From positions 1,612,001 to 1,676,000 of the forward strand of contig CAMRHE010000197.1 in assembly GCA_947044405.1 (NCBI GenBank): 64,000 bases of DNA, given 5' to 3'. Shown piece by piece: positions 32,563 through 42,122 of this stretch (position 1 is its first letter; each line of letters starts with the position of its first letter). The notes beneath the pieces are model-generated. The model was not told the origin of the DNA and did no database searches. It was given only the letters and a program-made list of their open reading frames with translations. Origin of the DNA: Leptodactylus fallax (lineage: Eukaryota; Chordata; Amphibia; Anura; Leptodactylidae). The position numbers and the translations under genes are program-made.

Positions 32563-33410
32563 ACTGTTGGTTAAAGAGGTATTTCCATCCCAAGGATCCT
32601 ATATACTGACAGCTTATGTAAATTCAAGAGTTTTGCTAAATGCATTACCTTAGCAATAATGCTTCATTTACCTGCTTCGTGAAATTATTCCTCCTATTGT
32701 TTATACATAGTTGTCAAGGCACCCGGCCTCTTATCTGATCCAGGATGGAGGACATGACTCACTGCTCTCTGGTGGCATAGGGGGCTGAGTTCTCTAAATT
32801 ACTTTCAGAGCTGTTATCTTCTGCTCTGTAGTCTGGCTAATCAGGTCAGCTAATTGCAGTTTGCTGATGAAGGCTTGGATTGTTAAAATATCTCCTTATC
32901 TGTCTATGTAACACAAAGATATCATTGAGCTTACTGCAAGTCTGTTGGCAGTCCTAGTAACATGTATAGGTTTTTATTTTCCTCTCCAAACCTGTATAAT
33001 GTATTATACATTTCCTGTGCATATTATTTGATCCTCATTATTATAGATTTCTAATAATCATAATACATAATCTCTGAGGGTAAAGGCAATGTTTGTATCT
33101 ACTAAGGTACTTCATAGTGTCCTGTCCATAAAACAGACAAATCATGCTCACCAGCTTCTTGAATAATACGGGAAGTGAGAAAAAGACATAGCAGGCAAAC
33201 TGCTGAGAGAGGGAGATGGGAAAACCCCGTTAAATGTTTCTATATATGAATATTGTATAATTGTGTGGAGGATTATAAATCAAAAACTACTGCACATGAT
33301 GTCACACAGTGCTATAGTCTGTTATATCTATAGTCATGACTTTGATATTTAAAGCCTAACTAAATTTTCAGGCAACTTTTGAGTATTTGTGTCATTAATA
33401 CATTTTATAA
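32563..33410. other. Unassigned stretch
   Basis: No gene or repeat boundary recognised; possibly unique DNA. Confidence 0.35.
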
Positions 33411-34690
33411 TATAGTTACATAGTTACATAGTAGCTGAGGTTGGATAAAGACATCAGTCCATCAAGTCCAACCTATAACCCTACAGTCCCCTACAGTGTT
33501 GATCCAGAGGAAGGCAAAAAACCCCATGAGGCTTATGCCAATCGCCCCATTTCAGGGGAAAAAATTCCCGACTCCAATCTGGCAATCAGTATAAAACCCT
33601 GGATCAACGTGCCCTTAAAATCTAGAAACCATAACTTGTAATATTGTTCTGTTCGAGAAAGGCATCCAGGCCCTCTTTGAACTTGTTCAATGAATCCACC
33701 ATCACCACTTCCTAGGGCAGAGAGTTCCATAGCCTCGCTGTTCTTACAGTAAAGAATCCCCTTCTATGTTGCTGGTGAAACTTTCTCTCCTCCAGACGTA
33801 GAGGATGTCCCCTTGTCACTGTCACTGGTCTAGGAGTAAAAATATCATTAGAAAGTTCTTTGTGCTGTCCCTTCATGTATTTGTACATTGTTATTAGATC
33901 TCCCTGTAGACGTCTTTTCTCTAAATTGAATAACCTCAAATTTGTTAATCTGCCGTTGTACTCCAATACACCCATTCCCCTAATAATTTTGGTTGCCCTT
34001 CTTTGCACTCTTTCTAGTTCGAGTATGTCTTTCTTGTATACTCGGGCCCAAAATTGTGCACAATAGTCTAAGTGTGGCCGTACCAGTGATTTGTATAGAG
34101 GCATAATTATGTTCTTGTCATGAGAATCTATACCTCTTTTGATGTATCCCATAATTTTATTTGCCTTGGCAGCCGCTGCCTGGCACTGGTCACTAAAGGT
34201 AAGCTTATTGTCCACCACAATCCCCAAGTCTTTTTCATTGGCAGTCTTACCCAGTAATTTACTATTAAGTACATAATCATACATTTTATTTCGTGGACCA
34301 AATTGCATAACCTTACATTTGTCAACATTAAACTTCATTTGCCAAGTGTCCGCCTATGCTTCCAGCTTCCTTAGATCCCCTTGTAATATTCTACTATCCT
34401 CCTCATTTTTGATTATCTTACAAAGTTTAGTATCATCTGCAAATATGGAAACCCTGCTTTGTAAACCCTCTACCAGGTCAAGATTTTAAACAGGAGAGGA
34501 CCCAATACTGACCCCTGTGGCACCCCACTGGTGACTGTGACCCAGTCTGAATAGTTACCATTAACAAGTACCCTCTGTTTCCTATCAGTGAGCCAGTTGC
34601 GAACCCAAATGCATATGTTTTCCCCCAGTCCCAACATTCTCATTTTGCACACCACCCTACCAATATACTTTATGAAATTTTGGATCCCTT
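33411..34690 (-). mobile_element. CR1 LINE, 5'-truncated
   Basis: The minus strand encodes the second half of a CR1 reverse transcriptase and ends with copies of an 8-base tail (CTATGTAA-type, 33411-33437), the 3' tail style of CR1 elements. It is truncated at the 5' side near 34690, within RT. Confidence 0.85.
33640..34690 (-). pseudogene. CR1 reverse transcriptase C-terminal half
   Basis: Order on the minus strand: WVRNWLTDRKQRVLVNG and SGVPQGSVLGPLLF (34655-34490), a frameshift, FADDTKLCKIIKNEED (catalytic FADD, about 34450), one stop in LEA*AD, then a 208-codon frame. That frame has MKFNVDKCKVMQF, KDLGIVVDNKLTFS, PLYKSLVRPHLDYCAQFW and LERVQRRATKIIRGM, all hallmarks of CR1 ORF2. The tail ends NSLP and, after a stop, MVDSLNKFKEGLDAF. 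The endonuclease and RT fingers are absent. Dead copy. Confidence 0.88.
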
Positions 34691-35384
34691 CACTGAAATT
34701 CTACATTTTTTTTCATTCTTTCCCTTGTTTGTGTATTGAGAGCTGGGGTATGGGGCAGTGTAAAATGTAGAGAAAATGAGGGGACGGGAGGATCACTTCA
34801 AACAGTTATATCTCGGACATTATAAAACGTACAAACTTGTTTTTGGTGTCATATGAAAGAGGAGATTATCGTCTTTCATATGGGTTGATTGCAGAGCTGT
34901 CTAAATTATTTCCAGATATATCACTGGTTAAAAACACAGTCGGGATTGGGATTTTTATATCATTTATGTGACACAGCTGCATATAAACATCCTAATCCTG
35001 ACTGTGTTTTGAGGCCCATGTACAACTTAATCTCACATGTCAATGATTTTGTTATGGCATACACTCTTCTACAAAATCAGCTAGGACAGATATTTTTTCT
35101 CCTGACTACGGCTGTAGCACAATGCTGAATGCTGAACTGGGTGGAGGGTCTCCATACCAGCCTGGGATCTGACTCAGGCTCCCTACTTCTTCCTTGCACA
35201 ACCACTATAGGGCTCAGAGAAGACTCCTGGTCTCCTTCCAAACCTTGAACTCTCTGAAGAGGTTGTACCAATCTCTGCCCTCATTCACAGTGGCATTATA
35301 AGGGAATTGCTAGATGACTCCTATAAGCATAGATCCTCTAATAAGAATAAATTAAAATGTAATGTTTAATAGTTCATAATTTCT
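34691..35384. other. Unassigned stretch
   Basis: No gene recognised. A 64-codon minus frame (35077-35271) lies next to the DIRS-like fragment and could be related, but shows no motif. Confidence 0.3.
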
Positions 35385-35650
35385 CAGGGGGGGAGAAAGG
35401 ACTTCTGAGTGGAGGAGTCTAACTGGATCCCCAGAAAGATTTTCATCTTGAGAGAGGACTTTTCCCGATTGATGTGCCACCCCAGCCTCTCCAAGGTTGT
35501 GCAGAGAAGGCTGCAATGCTCCAGGGATTCCTTTTGAAAGTATGAAATCAAAAGGAAATTGTCTTGTTAAAGTACCAGTAGAAAAACATGAAGAGATTGA
35601 TGGTGGAAGATATTGTCTCCATTCTGAATCTTTTGTAGGTCAGGAACTGG
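35385..35650 (-). pseudogene. DIRS-like reverse transcriptase fragment
   Basis: Minus-strand translation in the best frame gives LERLGWHINREKSSLKMKIF followed by LGIQLDSSTQK. This matches the DIRS/Ngaro-group RT signature (LGW-IN-EKS-L, then FLG-LD). Upstream pieces FRMETISS and DNFLLISYFQKESLEHC lie in shifted frames; the catalytic YLDD box is degraded. Only about 90 codons remain, with no tyrosine recombinase, methylase or terminal repeats. Identification rests on the short motif alone. Confidence 0.6.
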
Positions 35651-35739
35651 TTTGCCAAATGCCAGAATAATGGGAGAGAGAGAATTTTTTAAGGCATTTT
35701 TATGACTTTCTGCAAAGTCAAGAATTTACATACATTTCA

Positions 35740-36063
35740 TTAGTATTTGGCACCATTGCCCTTAAACTGTATGACTTGGGTCAAACGTTTTGGATATCCT
35801 TCCACAAGCTTCTCATAGTTGGTAGGAATTTGGGCCCATTCCTCCTGACAGTAGTGGTGTAACTGAGCCATGTTTGTAGGCCGCCTTGCTCGCACCTGCC
35901 TTTTCAGCTTTGCCCATAGATTTTTAATAGGATTGAGATCAGGGATTGTGATGTCCACTCCAAAACATTGACTTTGTTATCCTTAAGCCACTTTGTAACC
36001 AGTTTGGCAGTATGCTTTGGGTCATTGTCCATTTGGAAGACCCATTTGCACCCAAGCTTTAAC
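35740..36063 (-). pseudogene. Sleeping Beauty-like transposase C-terminal half, left arm
   Basis: Minus-strand translation: [17 protein letters not shown] (second catalytic Asp), [18 protein letters not shown], a one-base frameshift, then [20 protein letters not shown] and on to a stop after KGNGAKY. The third catalytic position is Lys here (PIK) where active enzymes have Glu; the mirrored copy keeps Glu. The N-terminal half is absent. Confidence 0.85.
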
Positions 36064-36065
36064 TT

Positions 36066-36272
36066 CCTGGTCTCAATCCTATTGAAAATTTATGGGCAAA
36101 GCTGAAAAGGCAGGTGCGAGCAAGGCGGCCTACAAACATGGCTCAGTTACACCAGTTCTGTCAGGAGGAATGGGCCCAAATTCCTACCAACTATTGTGAG
36201 AAGCTTGTGGAAGGATATCCAAAACGTTTGACCCAAGTCATACAGTTTAAGGGCAATGGTACCAAATACTAA
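36066..36272 (+). pseudogene. Sleeping Beauty-like transposase C-terminus, right arm
   Basis: Plus-strand translation gives [20 protein letters not shown] and continues QIPTNYCEKLVEGYPKRLTQ to KGNGTKY and a stop. It mirrors the left arm at very high identity, with a 3-base difference (an extra Cys codon) and the intact Glu. Only about 65 codons are present. It is a palindromic duplicate, not a separate gene. Confidence 0.85.
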
Positions 36273-36282
36273 TGATATTTAT

Positions 36283-36844
36283 TGTAGGGATCAGCATGCA
36301 CGGTGGGGCGGCAATGACCAAGTTCACACCCAGCAGGTTACTTAAAACTGTGATAGAGCTTTATTGTGTCAATTCCAGCACAAACAAAAAGTGTCCAAAC
36401 ATAATAAACGCCTAGGCCTGTCTGGCGCTAGCTAACAACAGCATACCTCACTGTCCTCATGCAGGTAAACATAAAGTAGTGAGCACAGCGGTCCAGCATA
36501 AACACTCACCTCCAGGAGCATTTGGTCTCTCTCTCTCCTCTGCAGTATACCAGAGCTCCCTTTTTTGTGTTTAGCTTTCTTCCTCAATCAAAACACACAG
36601 GAAACCTCACCTGGAGTTAGGGAAGGCAAATCCCGAAGTGGACTGGGGTGTGGACTGGAGAGTACCCACTACCAATCCTGCCCTCCAGTCCAGAAAAAAC
36701 CAGCCCATATATTATAATGAATAACGCTAGCAGACTATGGTCTGCTAGAGCAAGCTAAATCCTGGATTTCATCTATCTCACCTGGCTGAAGAAACCAGGC
36801 GAGATATACACCCCGTCCAGGACTTTGCCGTACACTTTACCACA
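36283..36844 (-). repeat. Gypsy 3' LTR
   Basis: 562 bp, plus-strand TGTAGGGATCAGCATGC to CACTTTACCACA, so TG...CA on either strand. It differs from the other LTR at roughly a dozen to twenty positions, mostly transitions plus a few 1-2 base indels (for example a CT-repeat length change). Confidence 0.95.
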
Positions 36845-38959
36845 TATATCCCCCCTCTTCTCCAGACCAGAGGTCTGGGCACTTCCACTGAACATACAGT
36901 AGGTTCTGGATAAGGCGTCTGCATTACCTTGTAATTTACCAGGCCTATGCTCCACCTTGAAACTGAAATTCTGTAAGGAGAGAAACCACCGAGTTACTCT
37001 TGCGTTTCTCTCCTTATTTTGCTTCATCCATGCCAACACCAACACGAACTGTCTACCCAGCAGATAATACCTCAGGGATTCTAACGCCCACTTGACAGCC
37101 AAACACTCCCTTTCCACTATGGCATAGTTTTTTTCTGCAGGGGTCAGTTTTCTGCTCAGGTACATCACTGGGTGTTCTTCCCCATTTACCACTTGTGACA
37201 GGACCACTCCCAAGCCTGTATCAGACGCGTCCGTCTGGACCAGGAATTGCTTTTTAAAATCTGGGGAGATAAGTACGGGTTGTTCACACAGGACCGATTT
37301 TAGGCTCTGAAAAGCTTTTTCTGCCTCTGGAGTCCATTTTATCATTACGGACTTACCACCCTTTGTCAAGTCCGTCACTGGGGAAGCCATTGAGGCAAAA
37401 TTGGGCACAAACCGACGGTAATACCCGGTTATGCCAAGGAAGGCTCTGACCTGTTTATTTGTTTGCAGTCTAGGCCAGTTTTGTATTGCCTCAACCTTGT
37501 TGATCTGGGGTTTTACCAAGCCCTTTCCAATTATGTAACCCAGGTATCTTGCCTCCTCTAGACCCACTGCACACTTCTCTGGGTTTATAGTTAGGCCCGC
37601 ATCACTAATGGAGTCCAACACTGCCTGTACCTTACAGAGGTGACTTCTCCAGTGAGACGAAAAAATGACCACATCATCCAGGTAAACAGCTGCATAATCT
37701 CGATGTGGTCTCAAGATCAGGTCCATCAGCCTCTGGAATGTAGCCGGGGCCCCATGTAACCCGAATGGCATCACTACATACTGGAACAGGCCTTCTGGTG
37801 TGGAGAATGCAGTTTTTTCCTTAGCCTCATCAGATAGTGGAATCTGCCAATAACCTTTTGTAAGGTCAAGTGTTGTAATATATCTTGCCCTCCCAAGCCT
37901 CTCAATTAGTTCATCTACTCGGGGCATGGGGTAAGCATCAAACTTTGATACTTCATTTAATTTTCTGAAGTCATTACAGAACCTCCATGTCCCATTAGGC
38001 TTTGGGATTAGTACAATGGGACTTGACCACTCACTGACAGATTCCTCAATAACACCTAGCTCAAGCATATGTTTGACCTCAGAGGATACCGCCTGCCTGC
38101 GGGCTTCTGGTATGCGGTACGGCTTCAGGTTCACTCTATGGTTAGGATCAGTCTTAATATGATGTTTTATCAGGTGAGTACGGCCTGGTAAGTCAGAAAA
38201 CTTGCGCCTATTTTCCTGTAAAAATTCCCTTGCCTCCTGCTTCTGGTGCCCTGACAGTGCCTCACCTATCCTTACTGGGGGAACTGGCTGTACCACCTCT
38301 TTAGCCACAGCCTGGGTGGCTACTAACGACTCCCGATCTTTCCAGGCCTTGATCAGGTTTAGGTGGTAGACCTGGAAGGGTTTTCTCCTGCCTGGTTGAT
38401 GCACCTTGTAGTTCACCTCACTTATTCTTTCTACAATCTCATAGGGACCCTGCCACTTTGCCAGAAATTTACTTTCGACAGTAGGTACTAGAACCAGGAC
38501 CCTGTCTCCAGAATTAAAGGCCCTCAGCCTAGCAGATCTATTATAAATTCTGCTTTGGGCCTCCTGAGCTCTTTGCATATGTTCCTTGACAATTGGCATC
38601 ACTGTTCTATCCTGCATCTGGGCAACGTGTTCAACCACACTTTTATAAGGGGTTGCCTCGGTCTCCCAGGTTTCCTTGGCAATGTCCAACAAACCCCTTG
38701 GATGTCGGCCATAAACTAGCTCAAAGGGTGAAAACCCTGTAGACGCCTGGGGTACCTCTGTTATGGAGAACATTAGGTAGGGTAACAGATAGTCCCGGTT
38801 CCGACCATCTCTTTCTACAACCTTTTTTAACATATGTTTTAGGGTTTTGTTAAACCTTTCCACTAACCCATCTGTTTGTGGGTGGTACACTGATGTATGA
38901 ATGTGCCTGAGTTTAAATAATTTGCACAGCTCCTTCATGACCTTTGACATAAAGGGCAT
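36773..38959 (-). pseudogene. Gypsy pol: integrase end, RT and RNase H
   Basis: A 728-codon open frame that begins after an in-frame stop inside integrase. Residues 1-110: integrase core end with HPQTDGLVERFNKTLK (catalytic Glu). About 110-205: integrase C-terminal region with KFLAKWQGPYEIVERI (GPY/F motif). About 245-500: RT with SEWSSPIVLIPKPNGTWRFC, TLDLTKGYWQIPLS, FGLHGAPATFQRLMD and YLDDVVIFS (about 426). About 570-690: RNase H with QTDASDTGLGVVLSQ, ERECLAVKWALESLRY and NADALSR. FVLV runs directly into LAWMKQN, so the few residues usually carrying the TDH motif appear deleted in frame. The frame extends into the LTR. Confidence 0.93.
36845..36863 (-). promoter_or_regulatory. Polypurine tract (plus-strand primer)
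   Basis: On the minus strand GGAGAAGAGGGGGGATATA lies directly before the 3' LTR. Purine-rich except for the last bases; the expected primer for second-strand synthesis. Confidence 0.75.
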
Positions 38960-38962
38960 ACC

Positions 38963-39367
38963 CTAGTCAGTAAAGATTTCTTTAGGGAGCCCGGTGTGAG
39001 AGAACATGTAAAATAACTCTCGGGCAATATTTTTAGAAGCCATACTCCTTAAGGGTACTGCCTTGGGGTACCGAGTGGCATAGTCCACCACAACGAGAAT
39101 GTACTGGTGTCCCCTAGCAGATTTGACAATAGGCCCCACCAGGTCCATTGCAATCCTCTCAAATGGTACCTCGATGATGGGAAGGGGCACCAAGGGGCTA
39201 CGGAAGTGTGACGTTGGGGCATTTATCTGACATGTGGGACATGACTCACAATACCTTTTCACTTCTTCATATACCCCAGGCCAAAAGAACCTCTGAAGAA
39301 CTCTCTCTCGGGTTTTTTTGGTCCCCAAATGAGCCCCAAGTACATGGCTATGAGCCATGTCAAGCAC
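38963..39367 (-). pseudogene. Gypsy pol: integrase zinc finger and core start
   Basis: 134 codons. HSHVLGAHLG...CESCPTCQ is the HHCC zinc-binding domain. The catalytic core then starts IAMDLVGPIVKSARGHQYIL (first Asp) and ends GLPKEIFTD (second Asp) directly before a TAG at 38960-38962, which splits integrase from the downstream frame. A second stop (TAA, about 39374) separates this part from the protease-containing frame. Both are single-codon nonsense changes; no frameshift is needed to read through. Confidence 0.92.
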
Positions 39368-39376
39368 CTTGTGGCG

Positions 39377-40099
39377 TTACGATTTTGGCACCAGAAGTTG
39401 TTCCACAACTTCATTGTTTATCTTGGTGACCTGATACACCTTATCCCCATTCATGGCAAAGTGTGGAAATTTTTTATCAGCCTCAGGTTTCTGTGGTACA
39501 CCATTTATTACGGTAACATTGGCCAGAGCAGTAGTCAGAGTAAGATCTCTCATTTGCTCGGTCCCAAAGTTACCTTGGGACACCTCTAAGTCTAACATCT
39601 GTTGTCCCGATGGGGAAGTTTCTTCTTCTTCCCCGGCTAACACCTGCAAGTGAAAGTAATCATCATCCTGTACTTCAGGTACACTCACATTTCCACTTTG
39701 CCCCTTATCAGTACCGCTATTTACAGGGGAAGGTACATATTCTGCTGGAGTTTCTTCACTGGCAGCAGAAGTGTTACCCGTTTTCCACAACTCCCAAAAT
39801 AACGAGAAATCACGGCCTAGTATAACTTCATACATTAGTCTTTTTACAACCCCAACTTCATAGGTCACAGCTCCAGATGGGGTTTCCAAACAGACCGAGG
39901 CTACAGGGTAAGCAATAATATCCCCATGAATGCACAGTACTTTCACTTGTTTGCCTGGCACATAGTCCCTAGCCACAAGGCTGGCCCGAACTAAAGTCAC
40001 CAGGCTACCTGAGTCCAGAAGGGCCTTCACAGAGCGGTTATTTACCTTTATCAGGCAAACATGGGGCTCAGTCCCTGACCCTGGAAGGGCTGCACACAC
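39377..40099 (-). pseudogene. Gypsy protease and linker
   Basis: 240 codons. Near the start, VKALLDSGSLVTLVRASLV is a retropepsin active site (DSG in place of the more common DTG), followed by YEVILGRDFSLFWEL, the conserved hydrophobic-G-R/D box. The remainder (about residues 110-240) is acidic linker leading to integrase. The retroelement protease acts as a dimer to process the polyprotein. It ends at the TAA before integrase. Confidence 0.88.
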
Positions 40100-40154
40100 A
40101 GACTCTGCAAACAGTGACTGTCGCCGACTAGCGTCCCACCCCTGAGGTAAGGGG

Positions 40155-40196
40155 GCAATAGACAGCTATATGTCCCCAGTCATGGCACCTCCAGCA
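40155..40196 (-). other. Gag CCHC zinc knuckle (out of frame)
   Basis: CWRCHDWGHIAVYC fits C-X2-C-X4-H-X4-C exactly. It lies just past the gag stop, in a frame different from both gag and the protease frame, implying two small indels around it. It binds RNA in live elements. Confidence 0.85.
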
Positions 40197-40216
40197 CTGG
40201 GGAGTCCCGGGCCTCC

Positions 40217-41209
40217 TTAGAAGAGCGTCCTTTTTAAGACCAGAGGGCCTCTGGGGTTCAGGTTCAATCTTTGCCCTCTGCCATACTCCAGAGCCCTGCT
40301 ACCTCTTGTCCACCCACCTCCAGCTGGAACTCTCTTACCCACAGATGTCACGGGTCTGGCCATCCTGGGAGGTGTCGGTGCGGCAGGGGCGTCATGGAGG
40401 TAATCCTCGGTTGCCAGGTATCTTTCCACCAGGTTAACGAGCTGTTCCGCGGTCTTGGGGTCTCCATGTCCAACCCACCGTTGTAGCTCTGCCGGGAGGG
40501 TCCTGAAGAAATGGTCGACCACCACCTTCTCCACGATTTGAGCTGGTGTAGAGGACTCTGGTTCCAGCCACTTTCTCACCAGGTGAATCAGGTCATACAT
40601 CTGAGACCGGGCAGGTTTGTCCAGGGTGTAGCTCCAATTATGCACTCTCCTGGCGCGAACAGCTGGCGTAACACCAAGGCGAGCAAGGATCTCCATTTTT
40701 AATTTAGCATAGTCCCGGACATCCTGCTCCCTGAGGTCATAGTAGGCCTTTTGTGGTTCTCCTGACAGAAAGGGCACAGCCACCTCTGCCCACTCTGTAA
40801 CTGGCAGCCTCTCTCTCTCCGCCACTCTCTCAAACACAGTGAGATAGGCCTCTACGTCATCATCAGGTGTCATTTTTTGTATGGCCCACTGCACAGCCCT
40901 TTTCACATTAGTAGTCTCAGGTGGGCTTACCTCCACCCGTTGGGGCTGAGATACGACCGTCTCTCTGAGTGCAGCAATCTGTTCCATCAGCAGGCGATTG
41001 GTTTTCTGTTGCTGCGCTATGGCCTGTTGTTGCTGCATATTGAACTGCAGCTGTTCTTGTTGCTGGGTTTGTAGGGCCTCGGCATGGAACTTCTGTTGCT
41101 GCTCCATGGACTTTTCATGTCTCAGGTTAGCCTGCACCAGCTGCTTTATTACTTCCTCCATTGTGCTGGATGGGCCTTGCAAAGCAGCAGCAGCTTTCAC
41201 CGAAGACAT
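40217..41209 (-). pseudogene. Gypsy gag with SCAN-like capsid domain
   Basis: The open frame covers 339 codons from 41236; the likelier starts are Met10 (41209) or Met26 (MEEVIKQLVQANLR). Residues 30-95 are a Gln-rich coiled-coil-like stretch. Residues 115-205 are the capsid N-terminal part (TPDDDVEAYLTVFERVAERE, WAEVAVPFLSGEPQKAYYDL). Residues 205-290 (RARRVHNWSYTLDKPARSQM ... VVVDHFFRTLPAELQRWVG ... LVNLVERYLATED) resemble the SCAN domain of vertebrate zinc-finger proteins. Published work derives SCAN from a Gmr1-type gag, which fits. The frame stops just before the zinc knuckle because of an indel in an A-rich run. Confidence 0.9.
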
Positions 41210-41284
41210 ACACTTCTGGCCTTTTAAAGTCCGCAATATTCAGCTCTCACTTGGTTTGACATGCCGTTGCCCCTAGCAACACAC

Positions 41285-41302
41285 TGCCCGCATCCTCCAC
41301 CA
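41285..41302 (-). promoter_or_regulatory. tRNA primer-binding site
   Basis: The minus strand reads TGGTGGAGGATGCGGGCA starting two bases after the 5' LTR. TGG pairs with the CCA end of a tRNA. I could not say which tRNA. Confidence 0.7.
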
Positions 41303-41304
41303 AT

Positions 41305-41865
41305 TGTAGGGATCAGCATGCACGGTGGGGCGGCAATGACCAAGTTCACACCCAGCAGGTTACTTAAAACTGTGATAGAGCTTTATTGTGGCAATTCCAG
41401 CACAAACAAAAAGTGTCCAAACATAATAAACGCCTAGGCCTGTCCGGCGCTAGCTAACAACAGCATACCTCACTGTCCTCATGCAGGTAAACATAAAGTA
41501 GTGAGCACAGCGGTCCAGCGTAAACGCTCACCTCCAGGAGCGTTTGGTCTCTCTCTCCTCTGCAGTAAAACCAGAGCTCCCTTTTTTGTGTTTAGCTTCC
41601 TTCCTCAATCAAAACACACAGGAAACCTCACCTGGGGTTAGGGAAGGCAAATCCCGAAGTGGACTGGGGTGTGGACTGGAGAGTATCCACTACCAATCCT
41701 GCCCTCCAGTCCAGAAAAAAACAGTCCATATATTATAATGAAAAACGCTAGCAGACTATGGTCTGCTAGAGCAAGCTAAATCCTGGATTTCCTCTATCTC
41801 ACCTGGCTGAGAAAACCAGGCGAGATATACACCCCGTCCAGGACTTTGCTGTACACTTTACCACA
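41305..41865 (-). repeat. Gypsy 5' LTR
   Basis: 561 bp, plus-strand TGTAGGGATCAGCATGC to TACACTTTACCACA. It should contain the promoter in the minus direction; I did not pin a TATA box. Near-identity with the other LTR shows a fairly recent insertion. Confidence 0.95.
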
Positions 41866-42071
41866 GTATGTAAACTTTTGACTTTGTAGAAAGTCATAAA
41901 AATGCCTTAAAAAATTCTCTCTCTCCCATTATTCTGGAATTTGGCAAATATAAATAATTTTGGTAATCCTAACTGACCTAAAACAGGAAAGGTTTATTCT
42001 GATTTCATGTCAGAAAAACATGCATATGTGTCTTTTTATATAGTGTATGTAAACTTCTGGTTTCAACTGTA

Positions 42072-42074
42072 GAT

Positions 42075-42121
<47 letters not shown>
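42072..42121 (+). repeat. (GATA)n microsatellite
   Basis: About 12 GATA units immediately after the Tc1 end. Confidence 0.97.

Positions 42122-42122
<1 letters not shown>

Larger units (their letters stand above)
36283..41865 (-). mobile_element. Gmr1-like Gypsy (Ty3) LTR retrotransposon
   Basis: 5583 bp between LTRs of 562 and 561 bp. All coding parts read on the minus strand: gag, protease, integrase, reverse transcriptase, RNase H. Integrase lies before RT, the opposite of ordinary Gypsy and the arrangement reported for Gmr1-type elements. It inserted into the right arm of the Tc1; the flanking 4-mers TTAT (36279-36282) and GTAT (41866-41869) fit a 4-bp duplication with one change. A primer-binding site and polypurine tract are in place. 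Lesions: two stops, frameshifts near the zinc knuckle, a small RNase H loss. Confidence 0.93.
35651..42069. mobile_element. Sleeping Beauty-like Tc1, inverted duplication, split by Gypsy
   Basis: The right end, read inward, is CAGTTGAAACCAGAAGTTTA then CATACAC, close to the terminal repeat of Sleeping Beauty-type Tc1 elements, followed by TA (42070-42071). Two inverted copies of the transposase 3' end and terminal region face each other around 36064. The left arm is truncated at 35651, against the DIRS-like fragment; the right arm is interrupted at 36283-41865 by the Gypsy element. The (GATA)n array directly follows. Confidence 0.8.

Noticed and set aside
36773..41236. Endogenous retrovirus
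   Set aside because: No envelope gene or space for one. Gag with a SCAN-like capsid and the PR-IN-RT-RH order fit a Gmr1-type Gypsy retrotransposon.
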